Source: Gammaproteobacteria bacterium (GTDB lineage Bacteria; Pseudomonadota; Gammaproteobacteria; Ga0077536). From it: a DNA stretch of 64,000 bases. Both the position numbers and the translations under genes were made by a program. Below, piece by piece: positions 1 to 9,137 of the stretch (positions are counted from its first letter, which is position 1; each line of letters begins with the position of its first letter). The DNA is taken from the NCBI GenBank assembly GCA_016191285.1, contig JACPPA010000002.1, forward strand, positions 1 to 64,000, read 5' to 3'. The notes under the pieces were generated by a model. The model worked only from the letters and a program-made list of their open reading frames with translations, was not told the origin of the DNA and ran no database searches.

Positions 1-96
1 CGGCGCTTAGGTGTTTTAGGCATTGGCAAATCATGCCAGATTTATCCTTACCTCAAATATGCAGCGAACCCTATGAAAATAGGCTTTACAACTTGA

Positions 97-657
97 GCAT
101 CTACTCATTTTTACCCACACTCAAACCGGAAGAGCCATTTTACTGAATGTCGGCACTTTTCCGGCCGATTCGTAATCTTCGAACGCGAACTGGAGACCAA
201 CACCGCTCTGAAAGCCTTCGCCGCCAATTTCCAACAGCGCTGCGACGACACTGGCGAAATCATCGTCGGCCAGGTCCGGTACAACTCGATGATCCCCTTT
301 GATCTGGGTTGGTCGTCGTTTACGCCCACGCCATTCACGTTCGATCCGCCGACCGGTATCACATTCAACGGCCCGGTGCGATCGAATCCGATTACCGTGG
401 CCGGCATCGTGAATCCGGTGACGATCAGTGTTACCGGCGGGGCGTACAGCATTAATGGCGGCGCGTATACGTCGACCGCGGGGACGGTCCAGAGCGGTGA
501 TGTCGTCATTGCGCAGGTCGTCACTGCGGGAAGCCCTGTTACCCAATCCTGTGCGAGCTTGGATATCGGTGGCGTTACACGCCAGTTTTGTGCGACGACA
601 CCGACAGCGAGCACCGGGAATGCGAAAAAGATCATCCTGGAATTAATTGACGACTAG
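97..657 (+). CDS. Extracellular beta-sandwich repeat-type protein, N-terminus unclear
   Basis: The first in-frame ATG is at 289 and gives 122 aa. The frame is open back to a TGA at 94-96 and reads plausibly as protein there (a stretch like ELETNTALKAFAANFQQ), so the gene may use a rare start or be a truncated copy. The C-terminal 90 residues contain the pattern NPITVAGIVNPVTISVTGG, then YSINGGAYTSTAGTV, typical of Ig-like or choice-of-anchor extracellular domains in secreted bacterial proteins. Two Cys sit near the end. No signal peptide is visible in frame, which supports a missing 5' end. The coordinates cover the open frame rather than a proven start. Confidence 0.45.
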   Translation, partial: ASTHFYPHSNRKSHFTECRHFSGRFVIFERELETNTALKAFAANFQQRCDDTGEIIVGQVRYNSMIPFDLGWSSFTPTPFTFDPPTGITFNGPVRSNPITVAGIVNPVTISVTGGAYSINGGAYTSTAGTVQSGDVVIAQVVTAGSPVTQSCASLDIGGVTRQFCATTPTASTGNAKKIILELIDD

Positions 658-739
658 CATCGCCAATACCTGGCTTTTTAGGATTAAAAGCAGTGATGGC
701 GACTCGTGAGAAGGAAACCCGATAAGCGGAGGACAAACG

Positions 740-1087
740 ATGAAACGATTTAACAGCATATTATTGACACCGTTAATCATGCTCGCGATATCGAGCCCGA
801 CCTTTGCGGGGACAACTACCTCGAAAATTGTCGAGCTGGGGATGATCCCTGCTGCGAATCTCGTATGGGTGCAGATGGCGGGGCCAATCACTACGCCTGC
901 GGCGTGTTCACTCAATCGGCTTTTTGCGATCAGCCTCGGCACGGATGGCGGGCGTTCGACTTATAAGATGGTCTTGGCGGCGCAGGTCCAGAACCTGCCG
1001 GTCACTATTTATGGCACGGGGAGTTGCAAAACCTACTCCGGAATCGAAGACATCCTCTACATATGGTACGACCCGCCGACGAGCTAA
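740..1087 (+). CDS. Small exported protein, possible SubB-like OB-fold
   Basis: 115 aa with a clear signal peptide (charged MKR, hydrophobic core, cleavage expected after TFA at residue 23). A GGAGG-like site lies just upstream of the ATG. The mature part has two cysteines (56 and 96), probably a disulfide. The pattern LVWVQMAG, then AACS, then a Y-x2-VLAA helix, then VTIYGTGSC resembles small periplasmic proteins annotated as similar to the subtilase cytotoxin B subunit (an OB-fold). That resemblance is from memory of the pattern and is an inference; no catalytic subunit is nearby. The role is unknown. Confidence 0.75.
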   Translation: MKRFNSILLTPLIMLAISSPTFAGTTTSKIVELGMIPAANLVWVQMAGPITTPAACSLNRLFAISLGTDGGRSTYKMVLAAQVQNLPVTIYGTGSCKTYSGIEDILYIWYDPPTS

Positions 1088-1330
1088 CGCCGGTCGCAGC
1101 ATTTGCATATTGGGTCAATGGGTCAGCGCCTTTCTTAACGAAGGCGATGATTTAATCGACCTCCCTGTTTCCCAAATGGAGCCTCGCGCTGGACACTGTT
1201 CTGGGGGTGTTGGACATTGCATACTGGACACGTGAACCATCCATAAGGTGCGTCGCGCTCGAAAGACGACTCGCGAGGTCTAGAGAATCGCAAGCGCTCC
1301 TGTCGCGTCGAAGGAACGACTATTCCAAAC
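1088..1330. other. Intergenic region before the polysaccharide cluster
   Basis: A 243-bp gap. I see no gene, tRNA or strong terminator. It should hold the promoter of the downstream polysaccharide operon, but I cannot place -35/-10 boxes with confidence. Confidence 0.4.
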
Positions 1331-2683
1331 ATGGCTGAGAAATTGTCTTCCGAGCAAAACAGGTCGAATGTCGGAGGCTTAAAGTGGGCTACTTCAGCGC
1401 TATTTGCCCTTTCGGTCGTGGGCTATCCTCTCGCCGGGCTCGCAGCGATAATAATCAATACCTCTAGCCGCGCGCTTTCTGTGCCGTTTCGCGGGCTGGT
1501 ACTCGTGATGTCCATTGGCATCCTCGTGCGTACACTTGCCGGTTGGAAAATCACCTGGCTTCAAGCCGGATTGCTGACGTTCTGGCTGGCCTACCTCGGA
1601 CGTATGTTACTAACCGCGCCGGCGGCGCATGACCCCGATGGAAATCAGGCTTCGCTATTCTTCGTGGCGGCAGTTGTTATACCCGCTTTCGCGCAGATGG
1701 TATCAGCGCGGTATTGGTGTGCGCGCCGGGCAACGTTAATGGTGGCGACCCTGGGTACGTTGATCACGTTTCTTGCGCTCGCGCTGCAAATGTTTTCGAT
1801 CGGTGATGAGCGCAATCTTCTGATGGCGACCGGTCGTCTGTCCTACGATACGGTAAATCCAATCACCTTGGGTCACGTTGCAGTCAGTACGCTGACTGCG
1901 TTGTGGTTCACCTTTACGCAGCGGAGCGGACCGCGATTTGGATTCGTACTGATAGTCATTGGCGCCGCGACACTGATTTTGCTCGTCGCGACCGGGTCGA
2001 AGGGACCGATATTGGCATTATTTGCGCTGCTCCTCTGCGGATTTGCGTTTGTTCGTCAGGACCCGATGCCACTAGCGCTAACCGTGACAGCCATTGGGTT
2101 CGTGCTCGCACTGAGTATTCCGACGCTACTCGATAGCGCCGTGAGAGCGGTACTCACACCGAGTGCGCGGGAATCCGATGGGTTATCGTCTGGTTACAAA
2201 GATAGTTCGGAACACAAGCATGCAGTCAGAGAAGACGCCGCGCATCGGCTGATCAACATTCGCGAGGATTGGTCGACCTTGGATCGACTCAAGGTCTGGC
2301 GTGCGGCCGCAAAGCAAATTCGAAGCGCGCCATGGACGGGTACTTCATATATCGAATGGGAGTCGAAATCCTATCCGCACAATCTGTTCATAGAATCAGG
2401 GATGGCGTTGGGCGGCTTCGGCTTGGTCTTAATTGTTATTCTTATCTATTGCGGATTGCGTTCGGCGCGTGAACTAGTCCAATTCCCCTATCCGATTGCA
2501 GCGGCGGTCTTCGTCCAATTCGCGGTCTCTGCGTGCTTTTCCGGCGCGATATACGGTGAAGGACAATTGTGGACTGCGCTGGGCTTGCTTCTGGCTGGAA
2601 AACAAATGTCATCTGCTACACCTCGGGCGCGCGATCGAAGAGTTAAGCGATGCGGCGAGGCTGCCAGAACTCCCTGGGTATGA
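1331..2683 (+). CDS. O-antigen ligase/polymerase-family membrane protein
   Basis: 450 aa, highly hydrophobic, with many predicted membrane spans and one long hydrophilic loop (about residues 275-340) before the last spans. The segment LILLVATGSKGPILALFALLL around residue 215 matches the conserved region of the Wzy_C family (O-antigen ligase WaaL and Wzy polymerases), and the big periplasmic loop is typical of both. It probably polymerises or ligates the polysaccharide made by the following enzymes. WaaL and Wzy cannot be told apart by sequence alone. It overlaps the next gene by ATGA, which indicates translational coupling. Confidence 0.7.
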   Translation: MAEKLSSEQNRSNVGGLKWATSALFALSVVGYPLAGLAAIIINTSSRALSVPFRGLVLVMSIGILVRTLAGWKITWLQAGLLTFWLAYLGRMLLTAPAAHDPDGNQASLFFVAAVVIPAFAQMVSARYWCARRATLMVATLGTLITFLALALQMFSIGDERNLLMATGRLSYDTVNPITLGHVAVSTLTALWFTFTQRSGPRFGFVLIVIGAATLILLVATGSKGPILALFALLLCGFAFVRQDPMPLALTVTAIGFVLALSIPTLLDSAVRAVLTPSARESDGLSSGYKDSSEHKHAVREDAAHRLINIREDWSTLDRLKVWRAAAKQIRSAPWTGTSYIEWESKSYPHNLFIESGMALGGFGLVLIVILIYCGLRSARELVQFPYPIAAAVFVQFAVSACFSGAIYGEGQLWTALGLLLAGKQMSSATPRARDRRVKRCGEAARTPWV

Positions 2684-3762
2684 GGCTATTTCAAAATAGC
2701 GGTATCTCACGGACTTATCGGCACCGACTGAATGCGCTCGCCGATAACTGCGGCAGCTTTTCACAACGCCGTAAGGTATTCCTTTCCGATCGCTACGGCG
2801 CGCCACATTTTCTTGCGCCTGTTCTTGATAGTGTTGAATGGGCATTCTTCACTAATGGAGACGACGAAATCCAGCAACGCATGTGGGCAAGCGAACGTGG
2901 GCTATCACCTGGGTCAGCGCTTGAAGACATTTTGCTCGCACAAATTGAAGACCACCGGTCAGAAATATTCTACAACCTGGACCCCATTCGCTTTGGGTCA
3001 GGCTTCGTCAAACGTCTGCCGAGATGTGTAAAGAAATCGGTTTGCTGGCGCGCTGCACCCGCCAGCGACGTCGACTTGACCGGGTACGATCTTGTCGTAT
3101 CAAATTTCCCGTCAATCAACCGGCAATGGGAAACACAAGGGTGTCGTACCGCGCTATTTTTCCCCGCGCACGACCCGATCTTGGATTCGTATGCTTGCAA
3201 CGTACCGCGACCGATCGACGTGCTTTTTGTCGGTGGCTATACGCGTTACCATCGGCAGCGAGCAAGAGTTCTAGAAAAAGTCGCTGAAATCGCTAACGGA
3301 ATGACCATCGTCTATTGCCTCGATAGTTCACGACCAACTCAGATCGCGGAAAGCCTTATCGGACATCTGCTACCGGTGAAGCACCTCAGAAGGCCGATTG
3401 CGATACGGAAAGTGAGTCGCCCACCAGTTTTCGGTATTGATCTCTATCGGATTCTAAGCCAGAGCAAGATAGTGCTAAACGGTGCAGTGGACATGGCACA
3501 GGCGGAACGAGGCAACATGCGGTGCTTCGAGGCAATGGGCGCGCGGTGCCTGTTACTGTCGGATGCGGGCCGCTATCCGGCGGGTCTAGTCGAGGGGGGG
3601 AATCTGCTCACTTACGAATCCGGCGACGATGCAGTGAAGATAATTCGCGCTTGCCTCAAGCAAGGGGATGTGATGGATCGAATCGCCGCCGCCGGTTATT
3701 CGACTGTATCGAGCATCTACAGTAAAACGGCACAATGGTCGGCGTTTAATCGGTTGCTCTAG
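2680..3762 (+). CDS. Glycosyltransferase (Glyco_trans_1_2 / CgeB-like)
   Basis: 360 aa from the ATG at 2680, chosen because it forms an ATGA overlap with the upstream stop; an in-frame upstream ATG at 2650 is less likely. The centre reads RPIDVLFVGGYTRYHRQRARVLE, and the C-terminal third has YRILSQSKIVLNG, then a MRCFEAMGARCLLLSD segment. That is the signature of GT-B enzymes of the PF13524 type, where the glutamate in the FEAMG segment contacts the donor. Donor and acceptor sugars are unknown. It is followed by a 180-bp gap. Confidence 0.7.
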   Translation: MRLFQNSGISRTYRHRLNALADNCGSFSQRRKVFLSDRYGAPHFLAPVLDSVEWAFFTNGDDEIQQRMWASERGLSPGSALEDILLAQIEDHRSEIFYNLDPIRFGSGFVKRLPRCVKKSVCWRAAPASDVDLTGYDLVVSNFPSINRQWETQGCRTALFFPAHDPILDSYACNVPRPIDVLFVGGYTRYHRQRARVLEKVAEIANGMTIVYCLDSSRPTQIAESLIGHLLPVKHLRRPIAIRKVSRPPVFGIDLYRILSQSKIVLNGAVDMAQAERGNMRCFEAMGARCLLLSDAGRYPAGLVEGGNLLTYESGDDAVKIIRACLKQGDVMDRIAAAGYSTVSSIYSKTAQWSAFNRLL

Positions 3763-3943
3763 ACTTCGTCGACGCGCGGGGATGGAGCGCGCGGCTGAAT
3801 CGTGTTGATGGGCCGCAGACCTAAAATTCGTACCGGCAATGTGCCATGAATATTGCTTGATGCCTCGCCAAAAGCGGCCATCATATGCAGGGTCGCGTAC
3901 AATGCGTCCCACCACGTAACCGAGCCTTGATCTGCAGTCCTAC

Positions 3944-4774
3944 ATGCTATTCGGCGTAAAAGAAGCACTAGATGAATGCTTATTTCCGTGGTATCTGATC
4001 TGCGGACGAAAGCCGTTTGTGCCTGGCTATTACACCGCCAAGCGCCGTGCCATCGAGCGCTCGATTGAACAAAACGCACTTCACCTTCGCGGAGATTTTG
4101 ACCCACAGTACGGGCGATTCATGGACGAACGTGTCGTGGAATATCCGTGGGTGTACACGCAATTGCCGAACCAACCCGGCGCCGTACTCGATGCAGGTTC
4201 CGCTTTGAACTATCGTCACCTCCTGTGCCGACCGCCGATTTCTAACGCTCGGCTGACGATCATGACCTTGGCGCCCGAAAAACGCTGCTATTGGAACCGA
4301 GGTGTCTCGTATGTCTACGGTGACTTGCGCGCTACGAATTTTCAGGATGCCGCATTCAATGCGATTGTCAGTATCTCGACAATCGAACATATCGGCTTGG
4401 ACAACACCTTGCTCTATACGGGTGATGTCACGAAGAAGGAATCCAATAGCGGTGGGTATGAACCGGCCGTTCGAGAGTTTCGTCGCTTGCTAGCGCCGGG
4501 TGGGCTGTGTCTCATCACTGTTCCGTTCGGTCGTCGTGCCGTTCGTGATTGGTTTCAGGTATTCGACCAAGAGATGGTCGACCGAGTCTTGGCGGCGTTC
4601 AACCCAACGGTCGCGACCGTGGAATATTTTGGGTACGGACCTCAGGGCTGGCATCGCGCGACCGCAGAGGTCGTGCGCGATGCGGAATTCTTCGACGTCC
4701 AGACGACCCCCAAACTCGACGCAGATTGGGCCGCTGGGGCGCGCGCCGTCGCGTGTATTCGCATGCAGGCGTGA
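3944..4774 (+). CDS. SAM-dependent methyltransferase (class I)
   Basis: 276 aa. The SAM-binding motif I is [14 protein letters not shown] (about residue 80). Later come a motif like [14 protein letters not shown] and a [20 protein letters not shown] block, as in Methyltransf_11 enzymes of polysaccharide clusters. It probably methylates a sugar or glycan terminus. No strong Shine-Dalgarno precedes the ATG, so the exact start is uncertain. Its stop overlaps the GTG start of the next gene (GTGA). Confidence 0.7.
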   Translation: MLFGVKEALDECLFPWYLICGRKPFVPGYYTAKRRAIERSIEQNALHLRGDFDPQYGRFMDERVVEYPWVYTQLPNQPGAVLDAGSALNYRHLLCRPPISNARLTIMTLAPEKRCYWNRGVSYVYGDLRATNFQDAAFNAIVSISTIEHIGLDNTLLYTGDVTKKESNSGGYEPAVREFRRLLAPGGLCLITVPFGRRAVRDWFQVFDQEMVDRVLAAFNPTVATVEYFGYGPQGWHRATAEVVRDAEFFDVQTTPKLDADWAAGARAVACIRMQA

Positions 4775-5343
4775 ATATCGATTATCTGATGCAGCGGTTA
4801 ACGGGGCGCGCGACATGTAGGCTCGAAACTCATGCTCGCCTTGGGCCGAGTGCGCGCATTCGGAATGTCTTTGGTGCTTCAGAACGCATTCTCGTCGGCG
4901 CCAATTCGTATGTTGCAGGGGAACTGCTCGTGTTCCGTCACGGCGGCACAATCGCTATCGGTGAATGGTGCTACGTCGGTGAAGACACAAGGATATGGTC
5001 GGCCGAGAGAATTTCTATAGGCTCACGCGTGTTGATATCGCACAACGTAAACATATTCGACAGCCTCACGCATCCGATCAACCCATCCGAACGCCATGCG
5101 CAGACGCGAGGGATTTTGACGACCGGACATCCGCGTGCGGTGGAGCTCGAAGCGCGGCCGGTCGTGCTTGAGGACGATTGTTGGATTGGCGCGGGGGCGA
5201 TTGTCTTGCGCGGGGTGCGGATTGGTCACGGTGCGATCATTGGCGCGGGCTCGGTCGTTACGCGGGACGTGCCTGCATACGCGATCGTTGGCGGTAACCC
5301 GGCCGAGATCATTAGAGAACTCGCCCCGCATGAGCGAATCTAA
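4771..5343 (+). CDS. Hexapeptide-repeat acyltransferase (LbH family)
   Basis: 190 aa from a GTG at 4771 that overlaps the upstream TGA; the open frame runs further upstream but only as a shadow of the methyltransferase. Imperfect hexapeptide repeats (for example [30 protein letters not shown], and [29 protein letters not shown]) form a left-handed beta helix. The [13 protein letters not shown] segment supplies the active-site His region seen in maltose/galactoside O-acetyltransferase relatives. The likely role is O- or N-acetylation of a sugar in the glycan. It overlaps the next gene by 14 bp. Confidence 0.8.
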   Translation: MNIDYLMQRLTGRATCRLETHARLGPSARIRNVFGASERILVGANSYVAGELLVFRHGGTIAIGEWCYVGEDTRIWSAERISIGSRVLISHNVNIFDSLTHPINPSERHAQTRGILTTGHPRAVELEARPVVLEDDCWIGAGAIVLRGVRIGHGAIIGAGSVVTRDVPAYAIVGGNPAEIIRELAPHERI

Positions 5344-6190
5344 CGCGTTTGTATCCTGGGAGGATGCGGTGCGCTGGCTTAAGGCGCAGCCGGAGCAGCG
5401 TGCGTTAGTCGAATCGGCGTATTACGACGACCCGCTAATTGTCGCTGCGGAACGGTATTGGGTAAGCGCCGAGTGGGCAGGCATTCGCGCTTATTTGCCG
5501 GACGCGCGGGGCCGCGCGCTTGATGTAGGCTCGGGTCGCGGCATTAGTGCTTATGCCTTGGCCAAAGAGGGATACCGCGTCTCAGCGTTGGAGCCGGACC
5601 CGAGTCCTTACGTCGGCGCCGGCGCTATCCGAATGCTTGCGGAAGAGTCGCAATTGCCGATTGAAGTGTCGGAGTCTGTCGCGGAGAAAGTTCCTTTTAA
5701 CGACCGCCAATTCGATTTGGTGTTCGCCCGCGCTGCGCTCCATCACGCACACGATCTCGGTGGTACTTGCCATGAACTCTTTCGGGTTCTCAAGCCGGGC
5801 GGGAGATTGATCGCGGTCCGCGAACATGTGATCACGCGACGGCGCGATCTCGCCGTGTTTTTGAGTGCGCATCCACTTCACCGACTTTACGGCGGCGAAA
5901 ACGCGTATCTGTTGCTTGAATACACGGCGGCTCTTGAAGCCGCCGGGTTTTACACGCGAGAGGTCCTCGCACCTTTATTGAGCCCAATCAATTACGCGCC
6001 ACAATCGATCACGACTCTTCGTGCCGAGATCATCAGCAAGGTGTCGCGAATTCCGGGTGCCGCGACCGTCCTCCGAGGTCTTCTTGGAAGCGATGCCCTC
6101 ATGCGCGTTGTGTTACGCGGCGGTGCCCTGATCGATAACCGCCCTGGGCGGCTTTACTCGTTCATTTGCGACAAAGCCGCCGCTGATTAA
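5330..6190 (+). CDS. SAM-dependent methyltransferase (class I)
   Basis: 286 aa from the ATG at 5330 (MSESNAF), inside the 3' end of the acyltransferase gene. Motif I is [30 protein letters not shown]. An [15 protein letters not shown] segment and an [18 protein letters not shown] block follow, as in Methyltransf_11. The substrate is unknown but presumably a sugar or lipid-linked intermediate of this cluster. A longer reading from 5135 is a shadow of the upstream gene. Confidence 0.75.
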   Translation: MSESNAFVSWEDAVRWLKAQPEQRALVESAYYDDPLIVAAERYWVSAEWAGIRAYLPDARGRALDVGSGRGISAYALAKEGYRVSALEPDPSPYVGAGAIRMLAEESQLPIEVSESVAEKVPFNDRQFDLVFARAALHHAHDLGGTCHELFRVLKPGGRLIAVREHVITRRRDLAVFLSAHPLHRLYGGENAYLLLEYTAALEAAGFYTREVLAPLLSPINYAPQSITTLRAEIISKVSRIPGAATVLRGLLGSDALMRVVLRGGALIDNRPGRLYSFICDKAAAD

Positions 6191-6194
6191 GAGC

Positions 6195-7151
6195 ATGAAT
6201 TCTGTTTGGATTACCGGTGCGCACGGATTCATTGGGGGTCATCTCGCGCGCCACTTGCAGCGCTGCGGATTCCGTGTCGCCGGCGTAGGACACCAATCGG
6301 CAGCGCCACTGGATGGAACGGTTTGGGGGATTTCGTCTTGGTTGAATGGTGACCTCACGCGCAATAATTTGGAGTTGCTGCAGCGTACCGCCGACATTCC
6401 GACGACGATATTCCACCTTGCCGGGGGGGCCTCGGTAGCGAGGGCGCTCGCCTATCCCTACGACGACTTCAATCGTTCGGTACTGTCCACCGCCGAATTG
6501 CTAGAGTGGGCTCGACTACACGCGCCGGAGACGTGCATCGTCGCAGTTTCCAGCGCGGCGGTTTACGGGGCGGGTCATAGCGAGGCTATTTCCGAAGACG
6601 CTGCATTACACCCAATCTCGCCGTATGCGTACCACAAACTCATGATGGAAAATCTTTGTCGGTCGTATGCGGCCAACTTCGGACTGCGGGTCGTCCTGCC
6701 GCGCCTCTTCTCGGTTTATGGTCCGGGACTACAAAAGCAACTCTTGTGGGATATTTGCCAAAAGCTTGCAACGCGAGGCGTAGTCGAACTAGGCGGCACC
6801 GGCACCGAAGCGCGTGACTGGACGAGCGTGCATGACGTTGTTCTGAATCTCGCCAAGGTTGCTGAACTTGCGACGAGCGACGCGCCCGTCGTGAACCTCG
6901 CGACTGGCGTCGCGACATCGGTTAAGGAAATCGCGAACATCGTCATTCAACGTTGGGAAGGCGCGGAATCGTCGGGCAGGGTGCTGTTCAATGGCGCAGA
7001 GCGGCCGGGGGATCCGGTCAGCTTGGTAGCGGACATCACAAGAATGCGAGGATATGGCCTTGGTTACTCGATTCAACCGATGCAGGGAATTGCCGAATAT
7101 GTCGATTGGTATCGCCAGGATTTCGGACAGTCTGATCGACACCAACGCTAA
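6195..7151 (+). CDS. NAD-dependent epimerase/dehydratase (extended SDR)
   Basis: 318 aa. N-terminal Rossmann motif GAHGFIGGHL (GxxGxxG). The catalytic Ser-Tyr-Lys set is visible as VSSAAVYG and a YAYHK segment. The C-terminal part has LPRLFSVYGPGLQKQLLWD and an RDWTSVHDVV segment, typical of nucleotide-sugar 4-epimerases, dehydratases or reductases. It probably makes an activated sugar for the cluster; the exact reaction is not readable from sequence. Its stop TAA shares one base with the ATG of the next gene. Confidence 0.8.
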   Translation: MNSVWITGAHGFIGGHLARHLQRCGFRVAGVGHQSAAPLDGTVWGISSWLNGDLTRNNLELLQRTADIPTTIFHLAGGASVARALAYPYDDFNRSVLSTAELLEWARLHAPETCIVAVSSAAVYGAGHSEAISEDAALHPISPYAYHKLMMENLCRSYAANFGLRVVLPRLFSVYGPGLQKQLLWDICQKLATRGVVELGGTGTEARDWTSVHDVVLNLAKVAELATSDAPVVNLATGVATSVKEIANIVIQRWEGAESSGRVLFNGAERPGDPVSLVADITRMRGYGLGYSIQPMQGIAEYVDWYRQDFGQSDRHQR

Positions 7152-8341
7152 TGCCAGCAACTAAAGTAGCGTTCACGCTAGTCGGCGGCCAGAAGTGGAC
7201 GGGAGGACACAGCTATCTGCTTAACTTATTCGCCGCGATAAAATTCGCATCTCGGTGCACGATACAACCCATGCTATTTGTTGGTGACGATGTGGATCCC
7301 GCCGATTTGGGTGTGTATCGAGAACTACTCGATAACAATGTTGTTCAAGTCGCCGCTTTTCGGCAATCGCGCCGGACCACGCGCTGGATCCGCACCAGTG
7401 CCTTCGGCATCGAGCCGCCAACGTTACGGGAATTCGAGCGCCACGGAATCGACGCGGTCTTCGAAAACGCCGATTTCTACGGCTGGCGCTTCCCGCTCCC
7501 GTGCGTCGCGTGGATCCCGGATTTCCAACATCGGCACCTGCCCCATATGTTCAACCAAAAAGCCTATTGGAGACGCGAGCTAGGGTTTCGTGCGCAGATT
7601 GTTAGTGGACGCACGATCATGTTGAGCAGCAATGACGCTCGGACAGATTGCGAAACCTTCCATCCGTCAACGCGCGGCCGCATTGTAGTAGCGAAGTTTG
7701 CGGTTAAGCCACCCCAAGTCCAACATCGAATCGAGAATACTTTGTTGGAGAAATATCGACTGCCCGCCAATTTCATCTATCTGCCCAATCAATTCTGGAA
7801 GCATAAAAATCACCTTGGCGTTATCGAGGCGCTGCGCTTGCTCAAGGAAGCCAACAAGGAAGTCGTCGTCGCGGCCAGTGGAAATCCCGCCGATCCCAGA
7901 CACCCCACCCACTATCAACAGCTCGTTGAGATAGTTAGTCGGTATAGTCTTGAAAAGAACTTCCGGCTTCTAGGATTAATTCCGTTTGCGGAGGTGGGCG
8001 GCCTCGCCGCGTGCTGTGCCGCGCTGATTAATCCTTCACTCTTCGAAGGATGGAGCACTACGGTTGAAGAAGCGAAAGCACTGGGTACGCCGTTGCTGTT
8101 ATCTGACATCGGCGTACATCGGGAGCAGGCGGAAGTGGCCGCTTTGTATTTCGACCCGCACGTCCCGGGACAAATCGCGAACGTATTGTGGCAGGCGGTG
8201 AGCACGGATGACCCAAGCGATCGTGAGCGTCGTCGAGCGGCGGCAGCACCGGAAGCTGAGCGAAGAGTCGGTGAATATGCCACGCAATTCCAGCATGCAG
8301 TTGAATTCGCCATTGCGCGACATCGTGGATCTCGAGTATGA
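7151..8341 (+). CDS. Glycosyltransferase family 4-like
   Basis: 396 aa. GT-B fold with a C-terminal Glycos_transf_1 domain. FIYLPNQFWKHKNHLGVIEALRLL opens the donor domain, and INPSLFEGWSTTVEEAKALGTPLLLSDIGVHREQ carries the E-x7-E donor-binding motif. This pattern (PNQFWKHKNH) is common in GT4 mannosyl/rhamnosyl transferases of O-antigen loci. Start ATG 7151 overlaps the previous stop by one base. Confidence 0.85.
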   Translation: MPATKVAFTLVGGQKWTGGHSYLLNLFAAIKFASRCTIQPMLFVGDDVDPADLGVYRELLDNNVVQVAAFRQSRRTTRWIRTSAFGIEPPTLREFERHGIDAVFENADFYGWRFPLPCVAWIPDFQHRHLPHMFNQKAYWRRELGFRAQIVSGRTIMLSSNDARTDCETFHPSTRGRIVVAKFAVKPPQVQHRIENTLLEKYRLPANFIYLPNQFWKHKNHLGVIEALRLLKEANKEVVVAASGNPADPRHPTHYQQLVEIVSRYSLEKNFRLLGLIPFAEVGGLAACCAALINPSLFEGWSTTVEEAKALGTPLLLSDIGVHREQAEVAALYFDPHVPGQIANVLWQAVSTDDPSDRERRRAAAAPEAERRVGEYATQFQHAVEFAIARHRGSRV

Positions 8342-8348
8342 CTCCTCG

Positions 8349-9098
8349 ATGAAAGTAACGGTCATCACTGTGGCATTCAACGCCGCGGCCACTATCGGCA
8401 AGACGCTTGAGTCTGTGGCACGTCAGACGCACGCTGAGATTGAACATATCGTTGTTGATGGCGCATCAACAGACGGCACTCAGGTTATCGCCAATGAGTC
8501 TTGTTGGCGGGTGTCGAAATTCGTATCGGAGCCGGATCGTGGGATCTACGATGCGATGAACAAAGGTTTGGCATTGGCAAGCGGGGATGTCGTTGGCTTC
8601 TTGAATGCCGACGATCGATACGCGGATGAAGGCGTGCTGAGTCGTGTGACGCGCATGATTGAACAGGAAAAGCTCGACGGCGTATTCGGTGACGCGGCGT
8701 ACTTTAAGCCAGAGGATCCCACTCGCACCATTCGGCGATATCGATCCGTCAGGTTCTCCGCACGCAGTATCGCGTGGGGTTGGATGCCGGCGCATCCGGC
8801 CTTGTTTCTGCGGCGAAGTGTCTATGAACGGGTAGGCGGATTTCGAACCGATTATCGAATCGCCGGCGACTATGAGTTCGTGGCGCGCGCGTTCACACGC
8901 ACCGATCTTAAAGTTCGCCATATTCCAGAAGTTCTCGTTCGAATGCAGACGGGGGGTGTCAGTACCGCCGGATGGCGAAACACAATCCTGCTAAATCGGG
9001 AGGTGTTCCGTGCCTGCCGGGACAATGGGATCTCGACAAGCACGTTGAGAATATTGTCGAAGTATCCGTTCAAGATTCTTGAGCGGTTATCGCACTAG
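8349..9098 (+). CDS. Glycosyltransferase family 2
   Basis: 249 aa from the ATG at 8349 (MKVTVITVAFN), which places the start of the GT-A fold correctly; an in-frame upstream start at 8208 would lie inside the previous gene. Motifs: VVDGASTDGTQ (nucleotide binding), GFLNADDRY (DxD-equivalent metal site), and GWMPAHPALFLRRSVYERVGGFRTDYRIAGDYEF (acceptor side). It resembles WcaA/PgaC-like GT2 enzymes in polysaccharide clusters. Acceptor and donor are unknown. Confidence 0.85.
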   Translation: MKVTVITVAFNAAATIGKTLESVARQTHAEIEHIVVDGASTDGTQVIANESCWRVSKFVSEPDRGIYDAMNKGLALASGDVVGFLNADDRYADEGVLSRVTRMIEQEKLDGVFGDAAYFKPEDPTRTIRRYRSVRFSARSIAWGWMPAHPALFLRRSVYERVGGFRTDYRIAGDYEFVARAFTRTDLKVRHIPEVLVRMQTGGVSTAGWRNTILLNREVFRACRDNGISTSTLRILSKYPFKILERLSH

Positions 9099-9137
9099 GT
9101 GGACGTTTTATGCAGCTTGAGAACGCGGAGAATACCG

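Noticed and set aside
111-635. Long minus-strand open frame (174 aa) opposite the first gene
   Set aside because: The + strand reading has recognisable extracellular-domain repeats; the minus frame has no family pattern and no proper start context.
3759-4106. Minus-strand frame in the gap between glycosyltransferase and methyltransferase genes
   Set aside because: It runs antisense into the methyltransferase and has no recognised family; at most a decayed fragment.
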